DNA of 52,565 nt, taken from positions 1-52,565 of the forward strand of contig CANPWA010000023.1 of the NCBI GenBank assembly GCA_947581865.1, given 5' to 3'. The stretch is from an uncultured Acetatifactor sp. (GTDB lineage: Bacteria > Bacillota > Clostridia > Lachnospirales > Lachnospiraceae). Positions 35,572 to 44,798 of this stretch are shown piece after piece (the first letter of the stretch is position 1; each line of letters begins with the position of its first letter). The position numbers were made by a program, and so were the translations under genes. The notes beneath the pieces were generated by a model that saw nothing but the letters and a program-made list of their open reading frames with translations, did not search any database and was not told the origin of the DNA.

Positions 35572-36429
35572 ATGGAACAGATTGGAATGCGAAGGAAGAT
35601 ATATATCTTTGTCATGAAGGCGTTAATGATGGTGTCTGCCGCGCTGACCTGCGCGCTGGTGGGCTTTTTGATGATATATGTGCTGTGGAAAGGGCTTCCC
35701 AATGTCACGGTACGGCTTTTGTTTACAAAGCCCAGTTATCTGTCGGGACAGATCGGAATTTTGCCGGATATATTGAACACACTCTATATCATGATTGCCG
35801 CGTTGGTCATCGTGATACCTCTGGGAGCCGGCGCGGCGGTATATCTGACGGAATATGCCGGGAATAAAAAGCTGGTCGCTGTCATTGAATATGCGGCGGA
35901 GACGCTCTCGGGCATTCCGTCCATCATATACGGACTGGTGGGAATGCTGTTTTTCTGTCAGTTTCTGAATATGCAGACTTCTCTTCTGGCAGGCGCGCTG
36001 ACACTGGTCATCATGAATCTGCCCACGGTTATGCGTACCACGCAGGAGAGCTTAAAAACAGTTCCCCAAAGCTACCGGGAAGGCGCTTTCGGTCTGGGGG
36101 CCGGCAAATGGCGGACCATCCGCACGGTGGTACTCCCGGGATGTATCGACGGTGTGATCACGGGATGTATTCTCTCCGCGGGGCGTATTCTCGGGGAGTC
36201 GGCAGCGCTGTTGTTTACCGCAGGATTTGCCCATGCGCTGAACGGATTTTTCACAGGTCTCAGAAGTTCGGGAGCGACACTCACGGTGGCACTGTATGTC
36301 TATGCCAAGGAGCAGGGGGAATTCGGAGTGGCGTTTGCCATCGCCGCAATTCTGATGATACTCACGCTCCTTATCAATCTGCTTGCCACATCGGTGGCAA
36401 AATATTTCAAGAGAAGGAGAAGTCTATGA
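35572..36429 (+). CDS. pstA: Phosphate ABC transporter permease PstA
   Basis: A 285-residue permease partner of PstC, with [12 protein letters not shown] and the EAA loop [16 protein letters not shown]. The final residues are basic. It begins 40 bp after pstC and overlaps pstB by ATGA at 36426. Confidence 0.95.
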   Translation: MEQIGMRRKIYIFVMKALMMVSAALTCALVGFLMIYVLWKGLPNVTVRLLFTKPSYLSGQIGILPDILNTLYIMIAALVIVIPLGAGAAVYLTEYAGNKKLVAVIEYAAETLSGIPSIIYGLVGMLFFCQFLNMQTSLLAGALTLVIMNLPTVMRTTQESLKTVPQSYREGAFGLGAGKWRTIRTVVLPGCIDGVITGCILSAGRILGESAALLFTAGFAHALNGFFTGLRSSGATLTVALYVYAKEQGEFGVAFAIAAILMILTLLINLLATSVAKYFKRRRSL

Positions 36430-37181
36430 GTACGGTGGTCAGGGTGAAGGATTTGTGCCTGTGGTATGGCAATACACAGGCATTAAAGCATATCAGTATG
36501 GAAATTCCCGACAAGAGCATTACTGCCCTTATTGGTCCCTCCGGATGCGGAAAATCCACTTTTTTGAAAACGATCAACCGGATGAATGACCTTGTGCCAG
36601 GAGTGAAGATCACAGGAGAGCTTTGTTACAATGAGAGGAATATCTATGATCAGAATATGGATGTCAATCTTTTGCGAAAAGAAATCGGCATGGTGTTTCA
36701 GAAGCCCAATCCTTTCCCCATGAGCGTTTACGATAATATCGCTTATGGACCCAGAACACATGGCATCAGGGGCAAGGCAAAGTTGGACGAGATTGTGGAA
36801 AGCTCCCTGAAAAATGCGGCAATCTGGGATGAAGTCAAAGACCGCCTGAAAAAGAATGCGCTGGGTCTCTCCGGAGGGCAGCAGCAGAGACTCTGTATTG
36901 CCCGGGCGCTGGCGGTGGAGCCGCAGATCCTTTTAATGGATGAGCCTACCAGCGCTTTAGATCCCATCTCCACCTCTAAAATAGAGGAGCTTGCCATGCA
37001 GCTTAAAGAAAAATATACCATTATCATCGTCACCCATAATATGCAGCAGGCGGTGCGTATTTCGGATAAAACGGCATTTTTCCTTTTGGGAGAGCTTGTG
37101 GAGTACGGAGATACAGAGAGACTGTTCTCCAAACCGGAGAACAGGAAGACAGAGGACTATATCACGGGGAGGTTTGGATAA
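36426..37181 (+). CDS. pstB: Phosphate ABC transporter ATPase PstB
   Basis: A 251-residue ATPase with Walker [10 protein letters not shown] (from G37), Q-loop [10 protein letters not shown], signature [15 protein letters not shown], Walker [13 protein letters not shown] and the switch histidine in IIVTHNMQQ. The start is the ATG overlapping the pstA stop; longer upstream reading in this frame is coding sequence of pstA read out of frame. It touches phoU as TAATG. Confidence 0.96.
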   Translation: MSTVVRVKDLCLWYGNTQALKHISMEIPDKSITALIGPSGCGKSTFLKTINRMNDLVPGVKITGELCYNERNIYDQNMDVNLLRKEIGMVFQKPNPFPMSVYDNIAYGPRTHGIRGKAKLDEIVESSLKNAAIWDEVKDRLKKNALGLSGGQQQRLCIARALAVEPQILLMDEPTSALDPISTSKIEELAMQLKEKYTIIIVTHNMQQAVRISDKTAFFLLGELVEYGDTERLFSKPENRKTEDYITGRFG

Positions 37182-37822
37182 TGAGAAGTAGATTCGACGG
37201 GCAGCTTGCTCTTTTGAATAAGGAGCTGATCACAATGGGTTCTCTCTGTGAGGAGGCGATCACGCTGGTTCTGGAAGCGCTCTGCGGCGGAAACGTGGAG
37301 GCGGCAAAAAAAGTGACGGCAATGGATGATGAAATCGATCAGATGGAGAGAGATATCGAAGCTCTGTGTCTGAAACTCCTTTTGCAGCAGCAGCCGGTAG
37401 CAAGGGATCTGCGCCAGATTTCCGCTGCGTTAAAAATGATTACCGATATGGAGAGGATCGGTGATCAGGCGGAGGATATCGCAGAAATCATTACTTTTTT
37501 ACAGGGTCGCACGCGGGATAATTTAAGAATTCGTAAAATGGCAGAGGCGACCATGAAGATGGTAAAGGACAGTGTGGATGCCTATGTGAAAAAAGATATC
37601 GCGCTGGCGGAGTCCGTGATCGCCTACGATGATGTGGTGGATAATTATTTTAATGAGGAAAAGACCAGCCTGATCGGGCAGATCGCGGTCAATCCGGAGG
37701 ACGGGGAGTATGCTTTGGATTTGCTGATGATCGCAAAGTATTTTGAGAGAATCGGAGATCACGCTGCGAACATTGCGGAGTGGGTGATGTTTTCCATCAC
37801 GGGAACCAGACAGGCTCCGTGA
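37181..37822 (+). CDS. phoU: Phosphate signalling protein PhoU
   Basis: A 213-residue all-helical protein with two PhoU repeats, each carrying the metal-binding E/D-R-I-G-D motif (MERIGDQAEDIAE near 90 and FERIGDHAANIAE near 190). PhoU links the Pst transporter to the PhoR kinase and restrains Pho activation when phosphate is sufficient. It is the last gene of the pst operon. Confidence 0.95.
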   Translation: MRSRFDGQLALLNKELITMGSLCEEAITLVLEALCGGNVEAAKKVTAMDDEIDQMERDIEALCLKLLLQQQPVARDLRQISAALKMITDMERIGDQAEDIAEIITFLQGRTRDNLRIRKMAEATMKMVKDSVDAYVKKDIALAESVIAYDDVVDNYFNEEKTSLIGQIAVNPEDGEYALDLLMIAKYFERIGDHAANIAEWVMFSITGTRQAP

Positions 37823-37851
37823 GAAGACGGGGAGGGAGTTCCAGACAGCGC

Positions 37852-37906
37852 TTTACATAAATTTTACAATTACCGGATAGTAAATTTGATATAAGGAAGG
37901 TATAAT
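37852..37906 (+). promoter_or_regulatory. Pho-box promoter of phoB-phoR
   Basis: TTTACA at 37852 and 37863, then TTTGAT at 37885 and TATAAT at 37901. Spacings (N5, N16, N10) are identical to those before pstS, and the third 11-bp slot is degenerate in both. It implies autoactivation of the regulator operon. Its -10 is the consensus, unlike the weaker TATTCT of pst, so basal expression should be higher here. Confidence 0.87.
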
Positions 37907-37950
37907 GAGGGCATAAAGTACGGTATATTAACTCTGTTTGAGGTCAGGAA

Positions 37951-38625
37951 ATGATTTATTGTGTTGAAGATGACGGCGCTATCCGGGATTTGATGATTTA
38001 TACGCTTAACTCCGCAGGTTTCCGGGCGAAAGGCTTTGGGGACGGCGAGGGTCTTTTTGACGCACTGCAGACGGAGATGCCGCGGCTGATTCTGCTTGAT
38101 ATCATGCTGCCCAAAGATGACGGAATTACGATCCTAAAAAAGCTGCGAAGTACGACGGCGACGGCGGCTGTTCCTGTGATCATGGCATCTGCCAAAGGAG
38201 AAGAATATGACAAGGTCATTGGTCTGGATCTGGGTGCGGATGATTATCTGGCGAAGCCCTTTGGCATGATGGAGATGGTATCCCGTGTCAGGGCAGTACT
38301 GCGCCGCGCGGAGCCTGCAGATGCGCATAAGATATTACGTGCGGGAAAATTGGCTTTGAACGCTGAGGAACATACTGTTTTTGCGGAAGGGGAAAAGATA
38401 GAGCTGACCCTGAAGGAATATGAACTATTACGGAAATTTATGGAAAATCCCGGGAGAGTTTTTACCCGGGAGCAGCTTTTGCAGAGCATCTGGGGAGCAG
38501 AATATATGGGTGAAACCCGGACCGTGGATGTTCATATGGGTACATTGCGCTCCAAACTAGGTTCCTGCAAAGATTACATCCAGACTGTCCGGGGAGTGGG
38601 GTATCGAATGGAGAGCGGGTTATGA
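37951..38625 (+). CDS. phoB: PhoB/PhoP-type phosphate response regulator
   Basis: A 224-residue OmpR-family regulator. The receiver domain has the acceptor D50 (LILLDIMLPKDDG), acidic pair EDD and the lysine in YLAKPFG. The C-terminal winged helix has LTLKEYELL and TRTVDVHMGTLRSKLG. It overlaps phoR by ATGA. Location after pst-phoU and behind a Pho box identifies it as the Pho regulator; Firmicute literature often names it PhoP. Confidence 0.93.
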   Translation: MIYCVEDDGAIRDLMIYTLNSAGFRAKGFGDGEGLFDALQTEMPRLILLDIMLPKDDGITILKKLRSTTATAAVPVIMASAKGEEYDKVIGLDLGADDYLAKPFGMMEMVSRVRAVLRRAEPADAHKILRAGKLALNAEEHTVFAEGEKIELTLKEYELLRKFMENPGRVFTREQLLQSIWGAEYMGETRTVDVHMGTLRSKLGSCKDYIQTVRGVGYRMESGL

Positions 38626-40286
38626 CAAAGCGTATTTTTCAGTCCATCTGTTTTGCGGCTTTCAGTATCTTTCTGGCGTCCATAGTGCTATTTATGGGCG
38701 TTCTCTACAATTATTTTTCCGATGTCCAGCGCAAACAATTAAAAATGCAGACCAGTCTCGCCGCCCGCGGTGTTGACAGAGAGGGCGCAGTATATCTGGA
38801 GGATCTGGATGCAGGCGACTACCGCATGACCTGGATCAATACCGATGGCACGGTGTTGTCTGACAATCGTTCGGAATCTCAAGAGATGGAGAATCATATG
38901 GAGAGAGAGGAGATCCGGGAGGCGTTTGAAACGGGTTATGGAGAGAGTTCACGCTATTCCGTCACTTTGATGGAGCGCTCCTTTTACTGCGCGCAGCGGC
39001 TATCCGACGGTACGGTGCTGAGATTGTCCATCGCCCAGAATACGCTGCTCACGCTGTTGTTTGGGATGCTGCAGCCCATCTGTGTGATTTTTGCCGTGGC
39101 AATGGGATTGTCGCTGGTGTTGGCATTCCGCCTCTCCAGACAGATCGTAAAACCTCTCAACGAGTTAAATCTGGATGAACCGTTGAGCAACGAGGGTTAT
39201 GATGAATTGGCTCCCCTGCTTCGCCGGATAGATGCACAGCAGCGTCAGATTCAAAGACAGAGAGACGAGCTGCGCCAGAAGCAGAGCGAATTTGAGACGG
39301 TGACTACCGGTATGGCGGAGGGTATCGTTCTCTTAAACGGAAAGCAGATCATATTGAGCATCAATCCCGCCGCCGCCAGACTGTTTGGCACGGACAATTC
39401 CTGCGTGGGTAAATATCTTTTGTCTGTCAACCGTTCGCTGGAGCTGCAGGAGCTTCTTCAGAAGGCAGAGGAAGGCAGCAGGTCACAAATGGTGATGGAG
39501 CTGGCGGGGGGCAGTTATGAGCTGGACGCCAGCCCGGTCTTTTCCGACGGACAGGTTTTTGGTATCGTTCTTCTGATGCTGGATGTCACCGAGAAGGAAA
39601 AATCCGAGCGCCTGCGCCGTGAGTTCACTGCCAATGTCTCCCATGAACTGAAAACCCCTCTGCAGACTATTTCAGGCTGTGCGGAGCTTTTGTCCAACAG
39701 TATGGTGAAGGAGGAGGATGTGACGCGGTTTGCGGGTCAGATTTATACGGAGGCACAGCGCATGATCCGTTTGGTGGAAGATATTATCAAACTGTCTCAC
39801 CTGGACGAGGGAGTGGAGGACATGAAGCGCGAGGATACAGATCTCTACGCGCTGGCGGAGGAAGTGTTGGAGACGCTGACAGGAGAGGCATCCGAGGCGG
39901 AAGTACAAGTCTCCTTGGAGGGCGGTCATGCGGTGATCTGTGGTATCCGTCAGCTGCTCTACGGTATTTTATATAACCTTTGCGATAATGCGATAAAATA
40001 TAATTACAGGGGCGGAAGTGTTACCGTCACGGTTGGCGGGGATAAGGAATATGCGTTTTTCACTGTCGCCGACACGGGGATCGGTATTCCTGCCGAGCAC
40101 CGGGAGCATATTTTTGAGCGGTTTTACCGTGTGGATAAAAGCCGTTCCAAAGAAATCGGAGGAACGGGGCTGGGGCTCTCTATTGTGAAGCATGCGGCAC
40201 GGCTGCACGAGGCGGTTATCGATCTTAAGAGTGAAATGGGTCAGGGAACTACCGTTACGGTGAAATTTCCCAAAGGCGGAAAGTAA
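38622..40286 (+). CDS. phoR: Phosphate sensor histidine kinase PhoR
   Basis: A 554-residue membrane kinase with helices at about 7-29 and 145-170 and a short extracellular domain between. A HAMP-like linker and a PAS domain (about 225-320) follow. The HisKA motif is NVSHELKTPLQ (H341), and the HATPase domain has DTGIGIP and GGTGLGLSIVKH. It phosphorylates the adjacent regulator when phosphate is scarce. The PAS domain is the likely contact site for PhoU or PstB, by analogy with characterised PhoR proteins. Confidence 0.93.
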   Translation: MTKRIFQSICFAAFSIFLASIVLFMGVLYNYFSDVQRKQLKMQTSLAARGVDREGAVYLEDLDAGDYRMTWINTDGTVLSDNRSESQEMENHMEREEIREAFETGYGESSRYSVTLMERSFYCAQRLSDGTVLRLSIAQNTLLTLLFGMLQPICVIFAVAMGLSLVLAFRLSRQIVKPLNELNLDEPLSNEGYDELAPLLRRIDAQQRQIQRQRDELRQKQSEFETVTTGMAEGIVLLNGKQIILSINPAAARLFGTDNSCVGKYLLSVNRSLELQELLQKAEEGSRSQMVMELAGGSYELDASPVFSDGQVFGIVLLMLDVTEKEKSERLRREFTANVSHELKTPLQTISGCAELLSNSMVKEEDVTRFAGQIYTEAQRMIRLVEDIIKLSHLDEGVEDMKREDTDLYALAEEVLETLTGEASEAEVQVSLEGGHAVICGIRQLLYGILYNLCDNAIKYNYRGGSVTVTVGGDKEYAFFTVADTGIGIPAEHREHIFERFYRVDKSRSKEIGGTGLGLSIVKHAARLHEAVIDLKSEMGQGTTVTVKFPKGGK

Positions 40287-40309
40287 AACAGAGTGGAGGA
40301 TTGCGGAAA

Positions 40310-42064
40310 ATGGATCTGTTTGATGTTTTGTCTCTGGTGGGCGGATTAAGTCTGTTTCTTTTTGGCATGAATCTCATGGGTCAGGCATTGGAGAAGCGCG
40401 CCGGGGGAAAGCTGCGTTCCCTTTTGGGAAAGCTGACTACCAACCGGGCTGTCGGGCTGCTCACGGGTCTTGGCATAACGGCGGTGATCCAGAGTTCTTC
40501 TGCTGCCACGGTCATGGTGGTGGGATTTGTCAATTCCGGTCTGATGACCTTAAAACAGGCAATCAATGTCATAATGGGAGCGAATATCGGCACCACGGTT
40601 ACGGCATGGATCTTAAGCCTGACAGGTATTGACAGTGACAGTCTGTTCATCCAGCTTCTAAAGCCTGCATCCTTTACTCCCGTGGCAGCGCTGTTTGGAA
40701 TCATTCTGTATATGTTCAGCAGGGACACGAAAAAGAACGATACGGGTATGATTCTGTTAGGTTTTGCCACACTGATGTTTGGGATGGAGACTATGTCCGG
40801 CGCGGTAGCCGGTCTGGGTGATGTACCCGCTTTTCAACGATTATTTATCATGTTCCGGAATCCTGTGCTGGGGGTGCTGGCGGGAACCATTCTCACCGCG
40901 ATCATCCAGTCCAGCTCTGCATCGGTGGGAATTCTGCAGGCACTGGCGGTCACGGGACAAATATCCTACGGGGCGGCGATTCCCATCATCATGGGTCAGA
41001 ATATCGGCACCTGTGTCACTGCGATCCTTTCTTCTGTGGGGGCGAACAAAAATGCCAAACGTGCAGCCATGGTGCATCTGTCCTTCAATGTGATCGGCAC
41101 GGCGGTGTGGCTTACGGTGTTCTGTCTTGTGAAATGGATAGTGCATCCCATATTTTTGGATGGTCCGGCTTCCCTTCTGGGTATAGCGGCGGCGCATTCG
41201 GTGTTTAATATTTTATGTACCTTGTTGATGCTTCCGCTGGGCGGCTTTTTGGAACGGCTTGTCACCCGGCTGGTGCCGGACTCCTCCCAGCCTGAGGTGC
41301 TCGCAGAACTGGATGAGAGACTGCTTGCCACACCTCCCATCGCTTTGAAGCGATGCAGGGAAGTCGCGTCGGATATGGCCAGGGAGGCAGTGGATTCCCT
41401 TAAGGAAGCGTTGGAGTGTCTGAAGGAGTATAAACCGCATCTGGCGCATTCCATCCGTGCGAAGGAAGATAAGACGGACCATTATGAAGATATCCTGGGC
41501 ACCTATCTGGTGAAACTCAGCACCCGTCCCATCAGCGGAGAGGACAGTGCGGAGGCGGCAAAATTGTTGAAAATGATCGGAGATTTTGAGCGCATATCCG
41601 ACCATGCGGTCAATCTGTTGGAATCGGCGGAAGAGCTGCGTGGGAAAGAGCTTGCCTTTACGGATGCCGCGGGCTTGGAGCTGGAAGTGATCACATCGGC
41701 GGTGAGGGAGATTCTGGATCTGTCTCTGAGGGCTTTTCTGGAGGATGATCTGGAGTGCGCGGTCATGGTGGAACCGCTGGAGCAGGTAATTGACAGGTTG
41801 AAGGAGCAGATGCGTACACGCCATATCCTGCGGCTGCAACAGGGAAACTGCTCCATTGATGCAGGATTTATCTGGTCGGATCTGCTCACAGATCTGGAGC
41901 GCACCTCCGATCATTGTTCCAATATCGCAGGGTGTGTGATGGACATGGTTCATCAAAATATGAATCTCCATGAATCCCTGCGGGAGTTTCGGAGTGAGAG
42001 CGAGAATTTTAACCGGAATTTTAAAGCGTATATGAACAAATATACCTTGTCAAAGATAGGTTAG
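40310..42064 (+). CDS. Na/Pi cotransporter family protein with C-terminal PhoU-like domain
   Basis: A 584-residue protein. The membrane half has two inverted QSSSA repeats typical of Na/Pi cotransporters (VIQSSSAATVMVVGF near 62 and IIQSSSASVGILQAL near 198) with conserved GANIGTTVT and GQNIGTCVT. The C-terminal 230 residues are PhoU-like with FERISDHAVNLLE and LERTSDHCSNIAG. The ATG at 40310 was chosen over an adjoining TTG. It lies 23 bp after phoR, so the Na/Pi carrier is probably part of the Pho-controlled phoBR transcript. Direction of transport (uptake or relief of excess) is not decided by sequence. Confidence 0.9.
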   Translation: MDLFDVLSLVGGLSLFLFGMNLMGQALEKRAGGKLRSLLGKLTTNRAVGLLTGLGITAVIQSSSAATVMVVGFVNSGLMTLKQAINVIMGANIGTTVTAWILSLTGIDSDSLFIQLLKPASFTPVAALFGIILYMFSRDTKKNDTGMILLGFATLMFGMETMSGAVAGLGDVPAFQRLFIMFRNPVLGVLAGTILTAIIQSSSASVGILQALAVTGQISYGAAIPIIMGQNIGTCVTAILSSVGANKNAKRAAMVHLSFNVIGTAVWLTVFCLVKWIVHPIFLDGPASLLGIAAAHSVFNILCTLLMLPLGGFLERLVTRLVPDSSQPEVLAELDERLLATPPIALKRCREVASDMAREAVDSLKEALECLKEYKPHLAHSIRAKEDKTDHYEDILGTYLVKLSTRPISGEDSAEAAKLLKMIGDFERISDHAVNLLESAEELRGKELAFTDAAGLELEVITSAVREILDLSLRAFLEDDLECAVMVEPLEQVIDRLKEQMRTRHILRLQQGNCSIDAGFIWSDLLTDLERTSDHCSNIAGCVMDMVHQNMNLHESLREFRSESENFNRNFKAYMNKYTLSKIG

Positions 42065-42088
42065 ACATTATTTTAATTTATAGTTTAA

Positions 42089-42117
42089 GCATCCTGCCAT
42101 ACTGCAGGGTGTTTTTA
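42089..42117 (+). terminator. Terminator of the phoBR operon
   Basis: GCATCCTGC (42089-42097) pairs with GCAGGGTGT (42104-42112, two G-U pairs), followed by five T. It starts 24 bp after the stop codon. Confidence 0.75.
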
Positions 42118-42130
42118 AATATATTATATT

Positions 42131-42158
42131 TTGACAACCGGGTTTTGTATATTATAAT
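42131..42158 (+). promoter_or_regulatory. Promoter of hybrid kinase/methyltransferase unit
   Basis: Consensus TTGACA (42131-42136), 16 nt, and consensus TATAAT (42153-42158). Its transcription start should fall near 42165, which rules out the in-frame ATG at 42159 as the kinase start. Confidence 0.85.
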
Positions 42159-42203
42159 ATGATTGTCAGGATATTGATAAGTATGTCAAGGAGACCAAGT
42201 CTT

Positions 42204-44798
42204 ATGAAGGGGAAGAACAGTACCAGAGGGGCAAAACTGGGAGAAAAAAATATTTTGGTCACACTGCTGGTGATCGTCTGTACAGGGATCGCCATGATCA
42301 TCGCCTATCTGCAGATCGACACCTATATGGAGTCGAAGTGCGTAGAACGGATGCAGGAAGCGGCGGATACGGTGATGACTGACATCAGCAATAAGCTGTC
42401 CAGGGACAGTCAGGTACTCAACGCCATGGCGGAGATCATTGCCGGGCAGGATAATATGGATGTTCGCTCCATACAAAATACTATCCGGCAGTTTGTGCCG
42501 ATGACAGTGGCCAAAAAGATCAATGTTCTGCTCCCCGGGGATATCCTGATATCCCAGTCGGGCAAGGAGTACGATGTGTCGGGGCAGATTTCTTTTGAGC
42601 GTGAGATGGCTCTTGGCGAGCATGTCACCGACAGGATGACCAGCATCGAAAGTGATGATATTATGGTGATCCGGCACTTTGTCCCGGTGGAAAAGGACGG
42701 GCAGGTGGTGGCTATGGTGTATACTTCCACCAATCTGACCGATCTTCCCCAGTCTTTGAACATTCAGAACATCTACAACGGTGCGGTCAGCATATTTCTG
42801 ATCGACAGGCACAACGGTGACTTTCTGATGGACACCTATCATAATACCTTGACAAATATAAAGGATTATAAATCCACCGGCACAAGATATTCCAAAGCGA
42901 TGATTGACATCATTCAGGAGATACTGGATGGCGGATCCGGTTTTACGGTTCTGAACCCTGCCGGCGGGGGAGAACATCTCTACTTTTACTATGCTCCCAT
43001 CGGGAAAGACGAATGGCGTCAGCTGGGGAAATCGGAGGACCTCAATCAATGGGCGGTAGCGGTGGCGGTGCCTGAGGGGGAGGTCATGGAGAACGTAAAC
43101 AGGATAAGAACGGTGTGCGAGGTTTATCTGGCAGTGGAAGTTTTTTTGCTGGCTGCATATTTCTTCTGGACGCTGCATAATACAAACGTCACTATGGAGA
43201 AGGCGGTTTTAGAAGAGCGGTTGATTAAGGCGGAGAATGCCGAGCGGGCAAAGACCATGTTTCTCTCCAATATGTCCCATGACATCCGCACGCCCATGAA
43301 TGCGATCATTGGCTACGCTACATTGGCGGCGGCAAATATTGAGGATAAGGTCAAGATCAGGGATTATCTGGCAAAGATACTGTCCTCCAGCAATCATCTG
43401 CTGAGTCTGATCAATGACATTTTGGACATGAGCCGGATTGAAAGCGGGAGGGTCTACATTGAAGAGACCGAGTGTCATCTGCCGGATATGCTCATGGATC
43501 TGCGCAATATTCTGGTAAATCAGATGCAGTCCAAGCAGCTTGACTTTTATATCGATACCATCGATGTGATGGATGAGGATATTTATTGTGACAGGCTGCA
43601 CTTAAACCAGGTGTTGCTGAATCTTTTGAGCAATGCCATTAAGTTCACGCCTGCGGGCGGATCCGTATCCTTTGTGATCCGGCAGAAGCCCGGGGCGCCG
43701 GAGGGTTATGCCGCCTACGAGTTCAGGGTGAAGGACACCGGCATCGGTATGAGTGAAGAGTTCCTGAAACATATCTTTGAACCGTTTGAGAGAGAGACCA
43801 CCTCCACGGTCAGCGGTATCCAGGGAACCGGTCTGGGCATGGCGATTGCCAAGAATATTGTTGATATGATGGGCGGCACCATTGAAGTTCATAGTCAGCA
43901 GGGGAAGGGGACGGAGTATGTGCTCTCATTGGAGTTCAGGCTGCAGTCCGAACACAGACAGATCGGTGTGATCAAAGAGCTGGAGGGTCTGCGCGCCCTG
44001 GTGGTGGATGACGATTACAATGTCTGCGACAGCGTGACCAAGATGCTTATTCAGCTGGGTCTGAGAGTTGACTGGACGATGTCCGGAAAGGAGGCGATCC
44101 TTCATGCCAGACAGGCGGCAGAGCTGGCAGATGGATTCAGCGCATATATCATCGATCTCTATATACCTGACCTGAGCGGGCTGGAGCTGGTTAAAAAAAT
44201 CCGCAGAGAAATTGGGCAGAATGTACCCATTATTATTCTCACCGCCTATGACTGGAGCAATATTGAAAAAGAGGCCAGGGAGGCGGGTGTCACCGCTTTT
44301 TGTAACAAGCCGATCTTTATTTCGACGCTGAGGGATACGCTTGTCTCGGCAATTCAGAACAATATGGAAGAGACGGATACTTCTGTGGTCATCGATACCC
44401 TGGATGATTTGAAGGGCAGGAGGCTTCTGCTGGTGGAGGACAATGAACTCAACCGGGAGATCGCCCAGGAGATCCTTATCGCCAGCGGATTCCTTGTGGA
44501 GACGGCTAAGGATGGCTCTGAGGCTGTGGAGAAGGTGAAAAATTCCGAGGAAGGTTATTTCGACCTGATCCTTATGGATGTACAGATGCCCGTAATGAAC
44601 GGTTATGATGCCACCAGAGCTATCAGAAAATTGAACAATCTCCGGCTGTCTTCGATTCCCATTATTGCCATGACTGCAAACGCATTCGAGGAGGATAAGC
44701 AGAATGCGTATAACAGCGGCATGAATGATCATATTGCAAAACCTTTGGAGATGGATAAACTGTTTGATGTCCTCCGGAAATATTTGAGCCATGATTGA
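42204..44798 (+). CDS. Membrane hybrid sensor histidine kinase with two receiver domains
   Basis: About 864 residues. A membrane helix (about 15-37) is followed by an extracellular Cache-like domain (about 40-300) and a second helix (about 310-330). HisKA has SNMSHDIRTPMN (H359), and the HATPase domain has DTGIGM and GTGLGMAIAKN. The first receiver has D651 in IIDLYIPDLSG, and the second has D792 in LILMDVQMP. The ATG at 42204 is preceded by AAGGAG; earlier ATGs lie at or too near the transcription start. Unlike its sister at 26032-28977 it has no PAS-like insert before HisKA. Its last 8 bp overlap the methyltransferase gene, making a single transcript likely. Confidence 0.93.
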   Translation: MKGKNSTRGAKLGEKNILVTLLVIVCTGIAMIIAYLQIDTYMESKCVERMQEAADTVMTDISNKLSRDSQVLNAMAEIIAGQDNMDVRSIQNTIRQFVPMTVAKKINVLLPGDILISQSGKEYDVSGQISFEREMALGEHVTDRMTSIESDDIMVIRHFVPVEKDGQVVAMVYTSTNLTDLPQSLNIQNIYNGAVSIFLIDRHNGDFLMDTYHNTLTNIKDYKSTGTRYSKAMIDIIQEILDGGSGFTVLNPAGGGEHLYFYYAPIGKDEWRQLGKSEDLNQWAVAVAVPEGEVMENVNRIRTVCEVYLAVEVFLLAAYFFWTLHNTNVTMEKAVLEERLIKAENAERAKTMFLSNMSHDIRTPMNAIIGYATLAAANIEDKVKIRDYLAKILSSSNHLLSLINDILDMSRIESGRVYIEETECHLPDMLMDLRNILVNQMQSKQLDFYIDTIDVMDEDIYCDRLHLNQVLLNLLSNAIKFTPAGGSVSFVIRQKPGAPEGYAAYEFRVKDTGIGMSEEFLKHIFEPFERETTSTVSGIQGTGLGMAIAKNIVDMMGGTIEVHSQQGKGTEYVLSLEFRLQSEHRQIGVIKELEGLRALVVDDDYNVCDSVTKMLIQLGLRVDWTMSGKEAILHARQAAELADGFSAYIIDLYIPDLSGLELVKKIRREIGQNVPIIILTAYDWSNIEKEAREAGVTAFCNKPIFISTLRDTLVSAIQNNMEETDTSVVIDTLDDLKGRRLLLVEDNELNREIAQEILIASGFLVETAKDGSEAVEKVKNSEEGYFDLILMDVQMPVMNGYDATRAIRKLNNLRLSSIPIIAMTANAFEEDKQNAYNSGMNDHIAKPLEMDKLFDVLRKYLSHD

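Noticed and set aside
36108..36425. N-terminal extension of pstB into pstA
   Set aside because: The extension is pstA sequence read out of frame; PstB proteins begin just before the Walker A region, and the ATGA junction at 36426 fits.
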